From Rachicladosporium sp. CCFEE 5018 (taxonomy: Eukaryota; Ascomycota; Dothideomycetes; Cladosporiales; Cladosporiaceae), in assembly GCA_002077045.2 (NCBI GenBank), contig KZ111154.1, forward strand, positions 431,663 through 495,662: a stretch of DNA of 64,000 nt, given 5' to 3'. The notes under the pieces were generated by a model that worked only from the letters and a program-made list of their open reading frames with translations, had not been told where the DNA came from and made no database searches. The position numbers and the translations under genes are program-made. Below, piece after piece: positions 1 through 11,229 of this stretch (position 1 is the stretch's first letter; every line of letters begins with the position of its first letter).

Positions 1-314
1 GCAACAGACAGCGCGACAGGCGTGACAGCCTCCAGCACCGTGTCCGGATCTGCTACTTCAAGCGGAGCCATGTCCACTGGTAGGTCCAACGCAATACGCA
101 GTGACTGTGCATATGACAAGGCTAACAATGTGTCCCAGGCTCCACCACAGGCAGCGCATCCAGCTCCGGCTCGATGAGCACACGCGCATCTTCCGCGACC
201 TCTGCCACCGCATCTGGCGCTGTTCTGACCTCAAGCTCGGCCGCTGCTGGCGCTCGCCAAACCGCGATGGCTGGCATGCTCGGCATTGTCGCTCTCGGTG
301 CGATGGCTTTGTAG
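1..314 (+). CDS. C-terminus of a Ser/Ala/Thr-rich GPI-type cell wall protein (partial)
   Basis: Only the 3' part of the gene is in the window. Frame 1 runs from base 1 to 79, an intron with GTAGGT donor and a GCTAAC branch site spans 80-138, and the frame continues from 139 to a TAG at 312-314. The 85 or so visible residues are almost entirely Ser, Ala, Thr and Gly and end in a hydrophobic tail (AGMLGIVALGAMAL). That pattern fits the C-terminus of a fungal GPI-anchored surface protein: a glycosylated stalk followed by an anchor-attachment signal. The N-terminal domain, which could be CFEM or another surface module, lies outside the window, so the function is not known. The spliced frame is open throughout, which supports the intron. 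Confidence 0.6.
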
Positions 315-910
315 AGTAAGAAGGGTGCACGGATCGGGACAGAGAAAGGGACTACTGCAATGGCTGGTGAAAAGTTGGGCATTTTGCGCATAGCGGGTCG
401 GCATCTTTGGGGATCTAGGTGAGGAATAATGTTGTTGAATCAAGGAAGCTCTACAACGTGGCTACAAACCCCCTAAGAACAATATTGTGAATCTATGTGC
501 GTTCTCGTGGCCTGCAGCAGGCGCGACCAGTGTGATCCACTCTATGACTTCACCTCATATCTGTCGACCGAAAGCTGGCAAATCGTAGTACACTCATGTT
601 GCCAGCAGCGTCGTCGAGCCGCTTCCACAGATTGGCACATGCATGATGAGACGCCATGACTTTTCATGCAGGTAGCCTGCATGGGCGGGCGTCTGTAGCG
701 TTGTGAGCGTGCATTAGATCAGAAGCTGACCGACCGGTAACCTGGCGATCGCCTGTGAACCATACACAATTCTCTTTGCGACCTCTCCAGCAGGCTGATT
801 TGCTGCGATTGAGCAGATGACATCGCACACTAACCGCCACAAGAGTGAATATATGCATGTGAGGACACGGCCGACGGGTCGATAACACCAGCGACCCCAC
901 CAACGCTGGA
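315..910. other. Intergenic region, nothing recognised
   Basis: It lies between the GPI-type gene end and the CorA-like start, so it should hold the 3' UTR of the first and the promoter of the second. I see no RNA gene, repeat or convincing ORF. Confidence 0.5.
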
Positions 911-2447
911 ATGATGAAGTCCGCATTGAAATCCCCAAGTACGCCCACACGCCCCACTATCTCGCCACCAACACCACTCCGGAAGTTCGAGATCTCGGAT
1001 TCGAAGTTAGAGCATAACAATTGGCGCTTCCCTTCACCTATCAGGCTCAAGCCGCTCCGAGAACTCGACGATGAAGACTTTTTGACCCATCATAAGATCG
1101 ACCGAAGCTATGATTCTTCCACAGTCCGCTTCAAACTACTCGTCGCAGACCCACCACTTACGCGGTCCAATGATGAGATCCCACCTTATCCTCTGCCGGC
1201 CGCTGTTGAGGAGATCCTAGAGAAGCAGCGCTGGATCTCCGACGAGTATGAGCACCTTTGGCAGCGAGATAGTGGCGGAAGCACGACTTTACTAGCTCAT
1301 GGAGTTCTGACATTCTTACTGCAGACTCCTAGAGATGGAGGAAGCTTCTGTAGTCTTTCGCTCGTGAATCGCGAGAGGAATCACTGTGGTGGATTGTACG
1401 TCGCGGACGAGACGTACGCTATTGATGGGCTACTGGAAGATGTGGTCTACCTAAATCGCCACCCCAAAGTACCCAGGGATTTCGCTGTTCTGCCATTTCA
1501 GATCCTGACGAGGCATGTGGACGAAACTTTGCGCCAGGTGCAGAAGCTATCGAGAGATATCACTGCGACCGAGCTGCGGCTACTCGAAGGCGAGATTGAC
1601 CTAGAGGAGAACGGCGATTACAAGGTCCTTAATAGGTTCAATCTTGAGCATCTGCGTTTGCAGAGACGTTCCAATTTCGAGCTCGAGCTGGAGCAGAACT
1701 TGGTGAAGTACATGAACGAGTATCACTCCATGTGGGCTGTGCTGTGGGAAGGCGGCACCTCGTACATCGAGGACATGCATGACAAGATCGAGCAGCAGGT
1801 GAGATACTCGCAGCAAGTCAAGCTGGACCTTGAAATGATCCCAAGACGAATCAAGAACCAGTCGAAGACAGTATGTTAATCCGAAGTCGCGTCGATGACC
1901 ATGGCTGACGGTCACGACAGATCACCAACTTCATCATGCAGCGCGATAACAAGCTGAACATCGAGCTTGCGCATAGTTCGCGCAAGATCGCAGAGGAGAG
2001 TCGACGAGACAATCTGCTCAACATTGAGATAGCGAAGGCCACTGCACAGGTAGCAGAGGAGACTCGGCAGGACAGCGCGGCAATGAAGACCATTGCAGTG
2101 CTCACGCTGACCTTCCTTCCCGGTACAGCTATAGCGGTAAGCGACGCCTTCAGTGTTCAGATGCTTGTCTCGACACGTGTGTTCCTTCACTAACCTTTCA
2201 TCAGAGCTTCTTCAGTATGAACAATGCCTTCAATTTCGATCCGGGCCCGAACGAGAAGATGGTCGCACCATATTTGTGGATATTCTTTGCGGTAACAGTG
2301 CCGATTACTGTCGGAGTCTACATCTTCTGGATCTGGTGGTTCAGGACCACTCAGGGTAGGTACAAGCAGAGACATGAAGAGGGGCTGAAGGATGTGGAGA
2401 AGGAGCTCAAGATGCGGATGAGGACCGCGACGGCGATGACTTGGTGA
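911..2447 (+). CDS. CorA-like Mg2+ transporter domain protein
   Basis: Three exons: 911-1870, 1921-2136 and 2205-2447, all joined in phase 0, giving about 472 aa. The C-terminal half is a long charged helix region leading to two membrane helices: one around TIAVLTLTFLPGTAIA, the other around LWIFFAVTVPITVGVYIFW. This is the usual end of fungal proteins with the CorA-like/ZntB fold, inner or plasma membrane divalent cation channels. The CorA signature GMN between the two helices reads SMN here (FFSMNNAF), so ion selectivity cannot be assumed and the protein may not transport Mg2+. The N-terminal 250 residues are a variable fungal extension that I do not recognise. The second intron falls just after the LPGTAIA segment, and splicing joins the two halves of the first helix/loop cleanly. 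Confidence 0.8.
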
Positions 2448-2905
2448 GAACTGTCGTTATACGGCCTTTGAGTCGTGGTGGTAGGTACGGAGGAATACAC
2501 GCTTCAATACATCCGGAAAAGATTCTAGATTTGGCAAGTCCGCCGGGTTGTACGTTCCTGTTTGTGCCCATTATAAGTGAACAAAGAGATCTTGTCGTGT
2601 CACAGCCATCGCGCGTCATGTCATGGCCATGAGGGGCACTGAACTACGTCGTCCGTATGATGCGGATGCCTTGTAGCAATTCCTTGCAGTATATATTGAT
2701 GTGATGGTGGCGGAGTACAGACATACCCCCTCGTGAATGTTTCGCGAGGCGCAGCTGGTGGTCTGAGAGCGGGCACAGCTGAGAGACGTCTTGGCCGCAT
2801 TTGGGGGCTGTAAGGGTACTTGTATATGTCTACCTCGCTTCGCCTTTGTCGTCATGTCTACTTTGAAGATCGCTGTCCAACTGGACGTGACGGAGACCTT
2901 CAAAG
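2448..2905. other. Intergenic region, nothing recognised
   Basis: Between two genes on the same strand; presumably the CorA-like 3' UTR and the promoter of the J-domain/HET gene. No clear motif or RNA gene seen. Confidence 0.5.
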
Positions 2906-5900
2906 ATGGATCTCTGGACTCTACCGCCGGATCCTTTCCAGGCTCTGGGACTGGAGCGAACGGCTTCACACCAGGAGGTTAAGAGCAGGTACTACTTCCT
3001 AGCGAGGAGGTACCATCCTAACAGGAATCATGGGACTCATGGGCCATTGACGGGAGATAAGACATTTGGGAGCTACTTTACAAGGATCAATGAAGCATGG
3101 ACAATACTGTCGAGTCCAGTGCGAAAGCGGAGGTATCTGGAGATGGTCGAGCTTGTTGAACTTCAGGACGAGGTTGTGGCTACGCACATGGAGCTTGAGT
3201 TTGCGGATCGCGAGGCTTCGGGCTCAGACGAGTGGTCTTCGAGCGACGCGGACGACTACGATATGACCCATCTGGCGTCTGTGAATAGAGCTCGGAGCCC
3301 AGTGCCTGGCACTCCGCCAGTCAACCACGTTCCCCAGGAACCTGCTGTAGACCACAGCCCAACGAGTCCCGTTGCAGAAGGATCACGAGGCAGAGCGATG
3401 GGCAGATGGCAATCGTTTCTGAACGCTGGCAAAGCTCAAGTCAGCGCGCGTACCGAAGCACACGAAGCGGCTCTGCGGCGGAAGAAGCTCCACAAATACA
3501 AGCTTCGAGAGCGTGACTTCTTCTGCGACTATAGGGATGCAATGGTGGCAAAGATCGAAGCCGAGATAGAAGCTGAGAGGAGACGTGAACAATACGAGAC
3601 ACTCAAGTGGAAGCGACAGAAGATCGAAATTCCCATACCCACGAGTATTGGCAGACGTGTGCGCAAGGCACAGCAAATGCACAAGGTCGTGAATATATTC
3701 AAGTCTTCCACTAGGCCACCTTCGACCGTACCAGGGCTCCAGCGCAAGCCTACAGTCAGCTTGCGGGCACATGTCCTCAGTAACAACGACGCACCGCGTG
3801 GTGGAGAGTTTCTGACAGTCAGCAGCCCGAGTATGATGCGTGGGCCATCCAATGCGGACTGGAAGGGCTATAGTAGCGACATAAGCGGTGATCAGACAAG
3901 TAGCGATGACAATGGGATCTATCCTATTGAACGAAGGTCGCTTCGATCTCCGTCTGCTGTATCAAGAAGAAGGATGCCACATCCGAATATAGAGCAGCCG
4001 CCTTCGCGAGCTACGCCGCCTCCCACACCACCTTCAGAGCCTCAGCAGAACGGAACTGGCAAGCATGTCGACGACGTGACATTTGCTATGCTCATAAAGC
4101 GGCCGACAGGATTCGAAGGTCATGATTGCGACGAAAATGCAGACTCTGCTTCACAAGACTCGAGTTTGAGTCGGTCTACTTCACCACGGCGTCCCCTCAA
4201 CCTGTGCCGCGATTTGATCCGTTATAAGTTTAGTAACGACACAGAGGCCGGTCCGGGCGGCTCGAAGCACCGCCGTGTGAGGTCTGCGCCAGGCCAAGTA
4301 TCATTCGTCAATGACTCCGATCCTGATCTTCGTCTGTCAGTCCCCGCGGGTCCGATGCTCAGGATCAAGACCGTGGGGAAGCTGAGATTCCCAGACCATA
4401 TTCCACATGCAAATGTGCATCTAATTCCATCATTCGAAGAGAACAAACTACTGAAGCCTCCGCCGGAAACCGATGCGAACCCGGAGCAGCTTCTGGAGAG
4501 GCTGGAAGCGCTGGACGAGCAAGTCGCAAGCCGGTTCATGATCAAGCCCGACATCAAAAACATCTTCAAATTCCGCCTCATCTGTCACAGACCTGCAGAC
4601 TTTCACCCGAAGCACGGATCCTTCATCGCGCTGAGCTACCGCCGTCGTCATGTCGTGAAGAAACATGGAGATCACTTCACTTTGCCTCTAGATAAGGAGA
4701 TGCTGCAGGCAGTCTGGGATGAGCGGATCGCAGAGGATGAGGGCTTGTGGGTTGATCAGATCTGCATCGACCAAGGCAGTGATGAGGAGAAGTCCACCTC
4801 GATGTCCGCGATGGACATGGTGTACAGAAGTGCACGGCTGGTAGTCGTGGTACTGGATGATGTCGACCTCAAAGAGCATGAAGGCGTGGTACTGGAGAAT
4901 CATGCGCGTGCGTACGAGAACATGAAGAAAGTCGCTGCTGGCAAGCGGTTCCGACGACAAGAGCCACCGTTTCTCGAGGGCGGAGGCAAAGCACTGCTTC
5001 GAGTGCTGCAGAAGGTGCTTTCTTCGTCATGGTTCAAACGGGCATGGTGCAGACATGAGATGAGGCTAGGTGCGTTACTTATACTACTATACTTGACACT
5101 AGCTGACATTGTACTTAGCACGCGATCACTTGTTCCTTCTATCATGCCACACCAGTGGCTCCTACAGACAGAGCGTGATAAGATTGACCAGCTCGTGCAT
5201 TGCACATCTGCTTGCGCTCGCGATCGAGGTACCCTTCGATGCCAACATCGAGCTCTTGAAGCCAGCATTGCACGCATTCTTCCGCGATCGCACAGAGCCT
5301 TCCGCCAGCGGTACTGACTTCACCGCGCATCACGGCAACTTCACCACCGTTGTTGCTGAAGTGTTCGGCATGGAGACTGGTGGTGACCCTCGATTGCCTG
5401 CCAAACAGCGGGAAGCCGATGCACTACGAGATAAGGTGTCGATCATCCTGAACACAATGGAGTGCGGTCTAGCATTGAGACCCGAGCTTCGATCGTCGCA
5501 TGCAGTTCTGTCCAAGCAGGAATGCTACTACTCACTGCTGATGCTAGCCCTCGCTGCACGCGATCCAGGCGCACTCTGTTCCGTCGGTAAGCCTATGATA
5601 CTGCCACCATCAGAGGAAGGCTATCAGCAAAGTGTCGTCAGCTTCCTCTTCGAGCCTACCAATGTCGACGCCGGCCTGAATAATTACCGCACTCTCAATA
5701 GATTGCCTGCAGACTCGCACATCACCTGCCATACAGCGGAGAGCGGCGAGCACTTCATTCACCTTGATCTGAAGTTCCTGCGTCCCGACAATCCTCATCC
5801 GCCTGGCGACTCCACAGACGACATGACGCTAGCACGCTCCTTCATGGAAACCTGCGAGGCCAAGAAGGTCGGCAGGCAACGCAAGCGCTACCTCGTACAC

Positions 5901-6476
5901 GACACTACAGCAAATGAGAACTTTGGCCCAATGCGTGAGATCTACATCGAAACCCTGGCCTGCGTTTTTGCTTGCGGGCCAGACTGGATGCGTTCAGTCT
6001 GTCAGCGCTATGGCGTTTCGCGATATCGTGAAGACCTGGTCTTCGCGTTCTACCTCATGGTCAGCTTGCGTACCATGAACAACCGTTGGCCGCCAACAGA
6101 ATGGGCTGAACAAGCCGCGTCCTTCATCATGGACTTCGTCAACTTCCTGGTCATTCGCGGAATGCCGCGACGGCAGCTGACAAAGCCTGAGAAGTGGCGG
6201 CCTGTGAGATTGAGGGTGCCCGGCAATGGCCAGATCTTGACCTTTTGCCCAGCGGAGGTGGACGTGCAGCCTGTGGTTCCTACGGTGTTGTTGGACGCTG
6301 ATTATGTGCATCTGGCAAGACTGTGGCTCGCCGTGCCAAGGCCGAAAGGGATCGGGTGGACGCTGGTGGGCAAGTCGGTCATGTTTAGTGACGATGCAGC
6401 GTTGGCGTCGGTCAGCGCTGACGATGGTATGTTGCGGGTGCAACAGAAAGTGTATGGAAGAGGCGGAACTCGGTGA
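2906..6476 (+). CDS. J-domain / HET-domain fusion protein
   Basis: Two exons, 2906-5069 and 5119-6476, joined through a 49-nt intron with the codon split after one base; 1173 aa. Residues about 8-80 form a DnaJ-like domain (PDPFQALGLERTAS, then RRYHPNRN, then INEAWTILSSPVRKRRYLE). The catalytic HPD tripeptide reads HPN at residues 37-39, so normal Hsp70 ATPase stimulation is doubtful. A long basic, low-complexity linker follows. About residues 555-725 carry a HET domain: FIALSYRRR, GLWVDQICIDQ and MDMVYRSARLVVVVLDD match its three usual blocks. The remaining 450 residues are a helical C-terminus I do not recognise. HET domains act in fungal non-self recognition and cell death. The architecture is read directly; a role in incompatibility is inference. 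The ATG chosen starts directly before the J domain. Confidence 0.85.
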
Positions 6477-6941
6477 TGGAAGAGAAGAATAGATACCCTG
6501 TACAATCTAGATTGCTGTATTGCTTGGTCCGAGTACCGAGAACCTATCGCAAGCATATCTCTAGTCTCAGATTCTTTTCCGACCCAATTCACTACCATAG
6601 CGGAACTCACTGCATCACACATCAGCGCTGTCCGCATGTGGAAGTACTCGACTACTTGTACTCTCCCGTGCTGCCAGCCCGCTCTGTTCGGAGAAGGCTC
6701 GGATGCTGCCCCAGCTTGTCATGTGCGATCCAGTGCGGGGCAAGGGTGTTTGTGAAGGTTTACGTTTGCTGGGCGGCCATCATAAAACACGCGGGTCTGG
6801 ATCGCGGTTGACATTCAAGCTCCGAGATCCACGCGTGCGAGAGATATCATAAGGCTTCGAAGAAGCTCTAGGTGAGAGCGTTTTCTTTCTATCGGACATC
6901 ATAGAGCTCCCAAAGCACTGTACCCAAAGTCCATCATCAGA
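6477..6941. promoter_or_regulatory. Intergenic region, presumed P450 promoter
   Basis: It separates the HET gene stop from the P450 start. An AT-rich CATAAAACAC stretch near 6779-6788 could serve as a TATA-like element about 155 bases before the start codon. Nothing else is recognised. Confidence 0.3.
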
Positions 6942-8518
6942 ATGTTTCTCTCCTTCCTCTTCACACCGTGGGCACTGCTGGCCCTGCCGTTGCTGTACTG
7001 GGTACTCCCCTTCGTGCGCAACTGGTCAATCCAAGCCATCCCTGGCCCATTCCTGGCGAAGTTCACCAACCTCTGGTACATGTGGGAGTGCAGACATGGC
7101 CGCCGCTACATGACGGTCTACAAGGCCCACGAGCAGTATGGCAAATTCGTCCGCATCACGCCGAACCAAGTCTCCATCGCAGATCCAGATGCCATCCCGA
7201 TTGTGTACGGTCATGGCACTGGCTTTCTCAAGTCAGAATACTACGATGCCTTCGTCTCGATCCAACGCGGTCTCTTCAACACCCGGGACAGGGCGGAACA
7301 CACGCGCAAACGCAAGACCATCTCGCACACGTTCAGCGCCAAGAACGTCGGCGAGTTCGAGCAGTACATCCACCATAATCTCGAGATGCTCACGACCCAG
7401 TGGGACAAAATGGTGAAGCAAGCTGGATCATCGGGTACCTACCGCATGGACGCGCTGAACTGGTTCAACTATGTTGCCTTTGATATCATTGGCGATCTTG
7501 CATTCGGACAGCCATTTGGCATGCTCGAGAACGGCAGAGACATGGCTGAAGTGCGACTGAAGCCTGATGCTCCGCCCACCTTCGCCCCGGCCATCGAAGT
7601 GCTGAACCGCAGAGGCGAAGTGAGCAACGCTATCGGCTGCCTGCCTCAAATCAAGCCGTACGCGAAGTACATCCCAGATCCCTTCTTCTACAAAGGCGTA
7701 GCAGCCGTGCAGAACCTAGCAGGTATAGCCATCGCGCGTGTGAATCAGCGTCTCGACGCGGCTGAGCGAGGCGAAGTCACACGTGTGGATTTGCTAGCCC
7801 GCCTGATGGAGGGCAAAGACGAGAATGGGAACAAGCTCGGCCGCGCTGAGCTTACCGCTGAAGCTCTCACGCAGCTCATTGCTGGATCAGACACGACTTC
7901 GAACACCTCTTGCGCGCTGCTATTCCACATGCTCACTCACCCCGAGTGCGTCAAGAAGCTACAAGCTGAACTCGATCAGGCGATTCCAGATAACACGGTC
8001 CCGAAGTTTGCACAGGTCAAAGATTTGCCCTACCTTGATCATGTCATTCAGGAGACTCTCCGTATCCACAGCACATCTAGCACCGGCTTGCCTCGCGTCG
8101 TGCCACCTGGGCCTGGTGTAGAAGTCTGCGGTCGCCATTTCCCGCAAGGTGTCGTTTTGAGTGTGCCAGCGTATACGATTCATCACTCGAAGGAAATCTG
8201 GGGCAAGGATGCTGATGAGTTTCGCCCCGAGAGGTGGGAGAAGGTCACTGAGAAGCAGAAGAATGCATTCATTCCTTTCAGCTATGGGCCGAGGAGTTGT
8301 GTTGGCAGGAATGTGGCCGAGGTGAGCTGCACTTCGACAGATCGTAGCTACTGAATTGCTTTCTAACAATCTCGCAGATGGAGCTTGCGCTTATTGTTTC
8401 AACGGTGTTCCGCAGGTACGAATTTGAGCTATACCAGGACAAGTTGGAGACTCGAGAGGGTTTCTTGCGCAAGCCGCTGGGCTTGGAGGTGGGCTTGCGG
8501 AGGAGGAAACAGTCGTGA
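6942..8518 (+). CDS. bphA: Cytochrome P450 of the CYP53 family, probable benzoate 4-hydroxylase
   Basis: Two exons, 6942-8321 and 8378-8518 (phase 0), 506 aa, the usual length for the family. An N-terminal membrane segment (residues about 5-25) anchors it in the ER. The I-helix AGSDTTSNT, the ExxR motif in ETLRIHST, the FRPERW segment and the heme loop FSYGPRSCVGRN with its Cys ligand are all intact. Stretches such as YDAFVSIQRGLFNTRDRAEH, ALNWFNYVAFDIIGDLAFG, ETREGFLRKPLGLEVG and LTAEALTQLIAGSDTTSNTS are very close to what I know of fungal CYP53 enzymes, which para-hydroxylate benzoate as the first step of its breakdown through protocatechuate. Family assignment is strong; the exact substrate in this organism is inferred. 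A cytochrome P450 reductase must be supplied from elsewhere. Confidence 0.9.
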
Positions 8519-8921
8519 GGTGGAAATGCCTTGTCCGCAATCGGGAGAAACTGTATCTAGTCACCTTGTATAGGTAGTCACCAATGTGGTGGGGCGTTCG
8601 CATAGCGTTTCGAGTTCAACATATGCTCTCCCAAAACGCATCGCGCACGCGTCGTGCGAACCTGAAAGATGCAGCTATCTCTGCTATTTCAGATGCTCGC
8701 TTCATAAGTCAATTGCGGGCAGAAGAGTCTCTAGGTAGCTCTGCTCGGGCGTAGGGAAGCTTGTCTTGGATCGCTCTCGATAGGGCCTTCTTCGCAGCAT
8801 CTTGCATTCATGTTGATCGTCCGAAATGCATCTCGAACTACCATTCCGTACATCTCACACAATAAGCTCTCTCCAAGGAAGACGATCTAACTCTAAACAA
8901 GAGGAAATGAATAATTTTACC
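8519..8921. other. Intergenic region, nothing recognised
   Basis: 3' region of the P450 gene and upstream region of the thioredoxin-like gene. In-frame ATG codons at 8826 and 8907 could extend the next gene upstream; no other feature seen. Confidence 0.4.
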
Positions 8922-9266
8922 ATGTCTCCCTCGAATCTAACCCTCATCGAAGACCGTCCAACCCACGACCGCCTCATTGCCCACGCCCACAACTCATCCC
9001 AACCAACAGTCCTCTACGTCTCCAACTCGTCCCTCCCAGCCTGCAAAGCTTTCGCGCCGAAGCTAGAAGCTCTAGCTGAGCGGACGCCCGATGTGCAATT
9101 TCTGGTCGTGGAGTTCTGCACGGAGACCAGTGACTTGTTCAAGTTCGCGCCAAATCAACTGCCTGTGCTTGTGCTGGTGAAGGGATGGTGGGCGAGGACT
9201 ATCATGGGGGCTGATCTGCGGGAGCTGGAGAGGGGGGTAAAGGGGATGTTGGAGGAGGGGAAGTGA
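8922..9266 (+). CDS. Thioredoxin-fold protein lacking the CXXC pair
   Basis: Single exon of 114 aa when started at 8922, the ATG in the better context (ACCATGT); in-frame ATGs at 8826 and 8907 would add up to 32 residues. The order of elements follows thioredoxin: a beta strand (TVLYVSNS), an active-site position, helix ACKAFAPKLEALAER, strand VQFLVVEFC, then the conserved cis-proline region NQLPVLVLVKG. The redox site has only one cysteine (LPACKAF) where thioredoxins carry CGPC, so disulfide reductase activity by the normal mechanism is unlikely. It may be a monothiol or non-catalytic thioredoxin-like protein. Fold assignment is from pattern only; function is not known. Confidence 0.6.
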   Translation: MSPSNLTLIEDRPTHDRLIAHAHNSSQPTVLYVSNSSLPACKAFAPKLEALAERTPDVQFLVVEFCTETSDLFKFAPNQLPVLVLVKGWWARTIMGADLRELERGVKGMLEEGK

Positions 9267-9529
9267 TGGAATGGGGAGGCATGGGTCGCTGCTCACATTG
9301 ATGAGCCAATCCAACGATTGACCGCCGACTTCATTACTGGAGCATTATCCTTTCGTCCCGCATTTATGGGACACGACGATGAGGTCGTGCTGTATGTATG
9401 GGAAGTAAAGTCATTCACGCACAGCGATGAAAGCCGTGCTCAATATGACGCAGGCGTATTTAGTCTGTCCTCCCATCTTACCAGTCATCAGACCAACAGT
9501 ATACAATCTTTTCTCCTCCTCCCTTCGCG

Positions 9530-10169
9530 ATGTCAAGCACCTCGTCCTTTCAGCCCGGCCACGCCCGCAGCGAGACCTCATTATTCCACGGTCTGTCAAG
9601 TGCCGAGGTCACGAAACTCGAAGAAGCATGTGTTGAGGCAAAGTCACGGGCTCATTGTAAGCGCACACCCACCATGTAGTTTATTGGTGTTTACCTACGG
9701 CAGGCCCCTACTCCCACTTCCGCGTCGGCGCCTCACTCCTCCTCACCTCTGGCGCCGTGATTCAAGGTGCCAACGTTGAAAATGCCGCCTACCCCGTCGG
9801 GACCTGCGCCGAGCGCGTAGCAATCGCCACAGCTGTCGTTCAAGTCAGTCTGCCCTCTGCTTCTATCATTTCCTAGATCCCATTGACAGTTACATGTAGG
9901 GTGCTAAGAAAGGCGACTTCCGCGCCCTCGCAGTTGCAACCAACATCTCGCCTCCCGCGAGCCCGTGCGGGATGTGCAGACAATTTATCAGAGAATTCTG
10001 CGATCTCGATATGCCCGTGTTGATGTACGATGTGGCGGGGAAGGTTGTGGTTATGACGCTTGAGCAGCTGCTGCCGATGAGCTTCGGGCCTGACAAGCTT
10101 CTCTCAGCGGAGCAGATCAGGAATGGGGTGGTGAGGGAAGAGGGGTATGGGAGCAAAGGCGGCGCGTGA
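9530..10169 (+). CDS. CDD1: Cytidine deaminase
   Basis: Three exons: 9530-9656, 9704-9843 and 9900-10169, giving 178 aa. The core CPYSHFRVGASLL, ANVENAAYPVGTCAERVAI and ASPCGMCRQ is that of homotetrameric cytidine deaminases. The zinc ligands are the Cys of CAE and the two Cys of PCGMC; the Glu of CAE is the catalytic proton shuttle. The enzyme converts cytidine and deoxycytidine to uridine and deoxyuridine in pyrimidine salvage. Splicing across the first intron creates a Cys codon from one plus two bases directly before PYSHF, and the second intron is phase 0; both reconstruct uninterrupted family sequence. The N-terminal 35 residues are less conserved. Confidence 0.92.
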
Positions 10170-10528
10170 GTGGATGTGAGGGTGCTGACGAAGATTTCCC
10201 CGAGCAGCTAATTGCGAAGGCGTACTGTGGTAAGCAGCCAGACACGTGCATAGACTTACATGTCGGACTCGATACAACGACGTTTGAAAGCTAGACTGCT
10301 GAATATCCTTACGGTACCAGGGTTCTCGCAAGGTGAGAGCGATGAGGTGAGGGTGATTGATTCTTCATATTCCATTTTCATGTTATGCTACCTAGCTACT
10401 CGAAACGCCCTTGAATGAACGCCATTGGTGTATTGACATTACCCTCGGCAGCCAGGCTGCGTTGCCAGATGAACCCCAAAGACAACCCAGAAGCTTCTCT
10501 CGACGGTCGTCTTTCACGACCTGTCCGC
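10170..10528. other. Convergent intergenic region, nothing recognised
   Basis: It lies tail to tail between the cytidine deaminase (plus) and the GPI-type protein (minus) and should hold both 3' UTRs. No motif or RNA gene recognised. Confidence 0.5.
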
Positions 10529-11229
10529 CTAAGCCAAGATGGCGAACAGCCCAAGAAGACCCGCACCAATCACACCGGCCTGGACAATAACAACACCAGC
10601 ACCGCTCGTCGACTGGGTAGGAGCAGCGGCACCAGCGGTGCTTGAGCCAGTAGCAGACGCGCCAGCAGCGGAAGAAGCACCGGCGCTAGTTGACCCAGCA
10701 ACAACGCTGGTAGTCATGCCACCAGTGGGGGCAACAACGGGCGCGGTGCCGTTACCGCCGGATGGGTAAGGAGCCGGCACGACTGGTGCGGCCGAGCTCA
10801 TTGGAACAGGGGCGACGACAGTGCTGTTCATCGGCACAGGGGCCATAGCCGGAGCGCTGGACGGGAGAGGGATGACGGATGTGGTGTAGGCGGCGGCCGA
10901 GGACTCGACGGGCGCAGCGGTGGAGTAGCCTGGGGCGGCGGGGGAGGTTGTCACTGCCGCGGGAGGGGTGGAGGTCGCGGTGGGAGCAGCGGGCGCGGTG
11001 TATGGGACGGGAGCTGTGGGTGCTTGGACTTGGCCTGAATGATGTTATTAGCATTCTGTGCCGTAGTCGATGGGTAACGGTGCTGCTCACCATCGGAGAT
11101 CTGGCTGGCCACGTAGGCAGCGGAAGAGCCCTCGTAGCTTTGCGGCCAAGTGTCGCGGTTGAAGTTTGAGCCATCCGCAACGGCGAGCGCGCCGGCAGCG
11201 AAGGCGAAGACGAAGGTAGCGGAACGCAT
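10529..11229 (-). CDS. Secreted Ser/Thr/Pro/Ala-rich GPI-type cell wall protein
   Basis: Two exons on the minus strand: 11229-11091 and 11034-10529, joined with the codon split after one base; 214 aa. A signal peptide (MRSATFVFAFAAGALA) is followed by a short more ordered segment (NFNRDTWPQSYEGSSAAYVA), then about 150 residues of Ala, Pro, Ser, Thr and Val. The protein ends in a hydrophobic tail (VIGAGLLGLFAILA) without charged residues, the expected GPI attachment signal. Such proteins are heavily O-mannosylated wall or plasma-membrane components. The ordered N-terminal segment may be a conserved fungal motif, but I cannot name it. The exact biological role is unknown. Confidence 0.75.
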
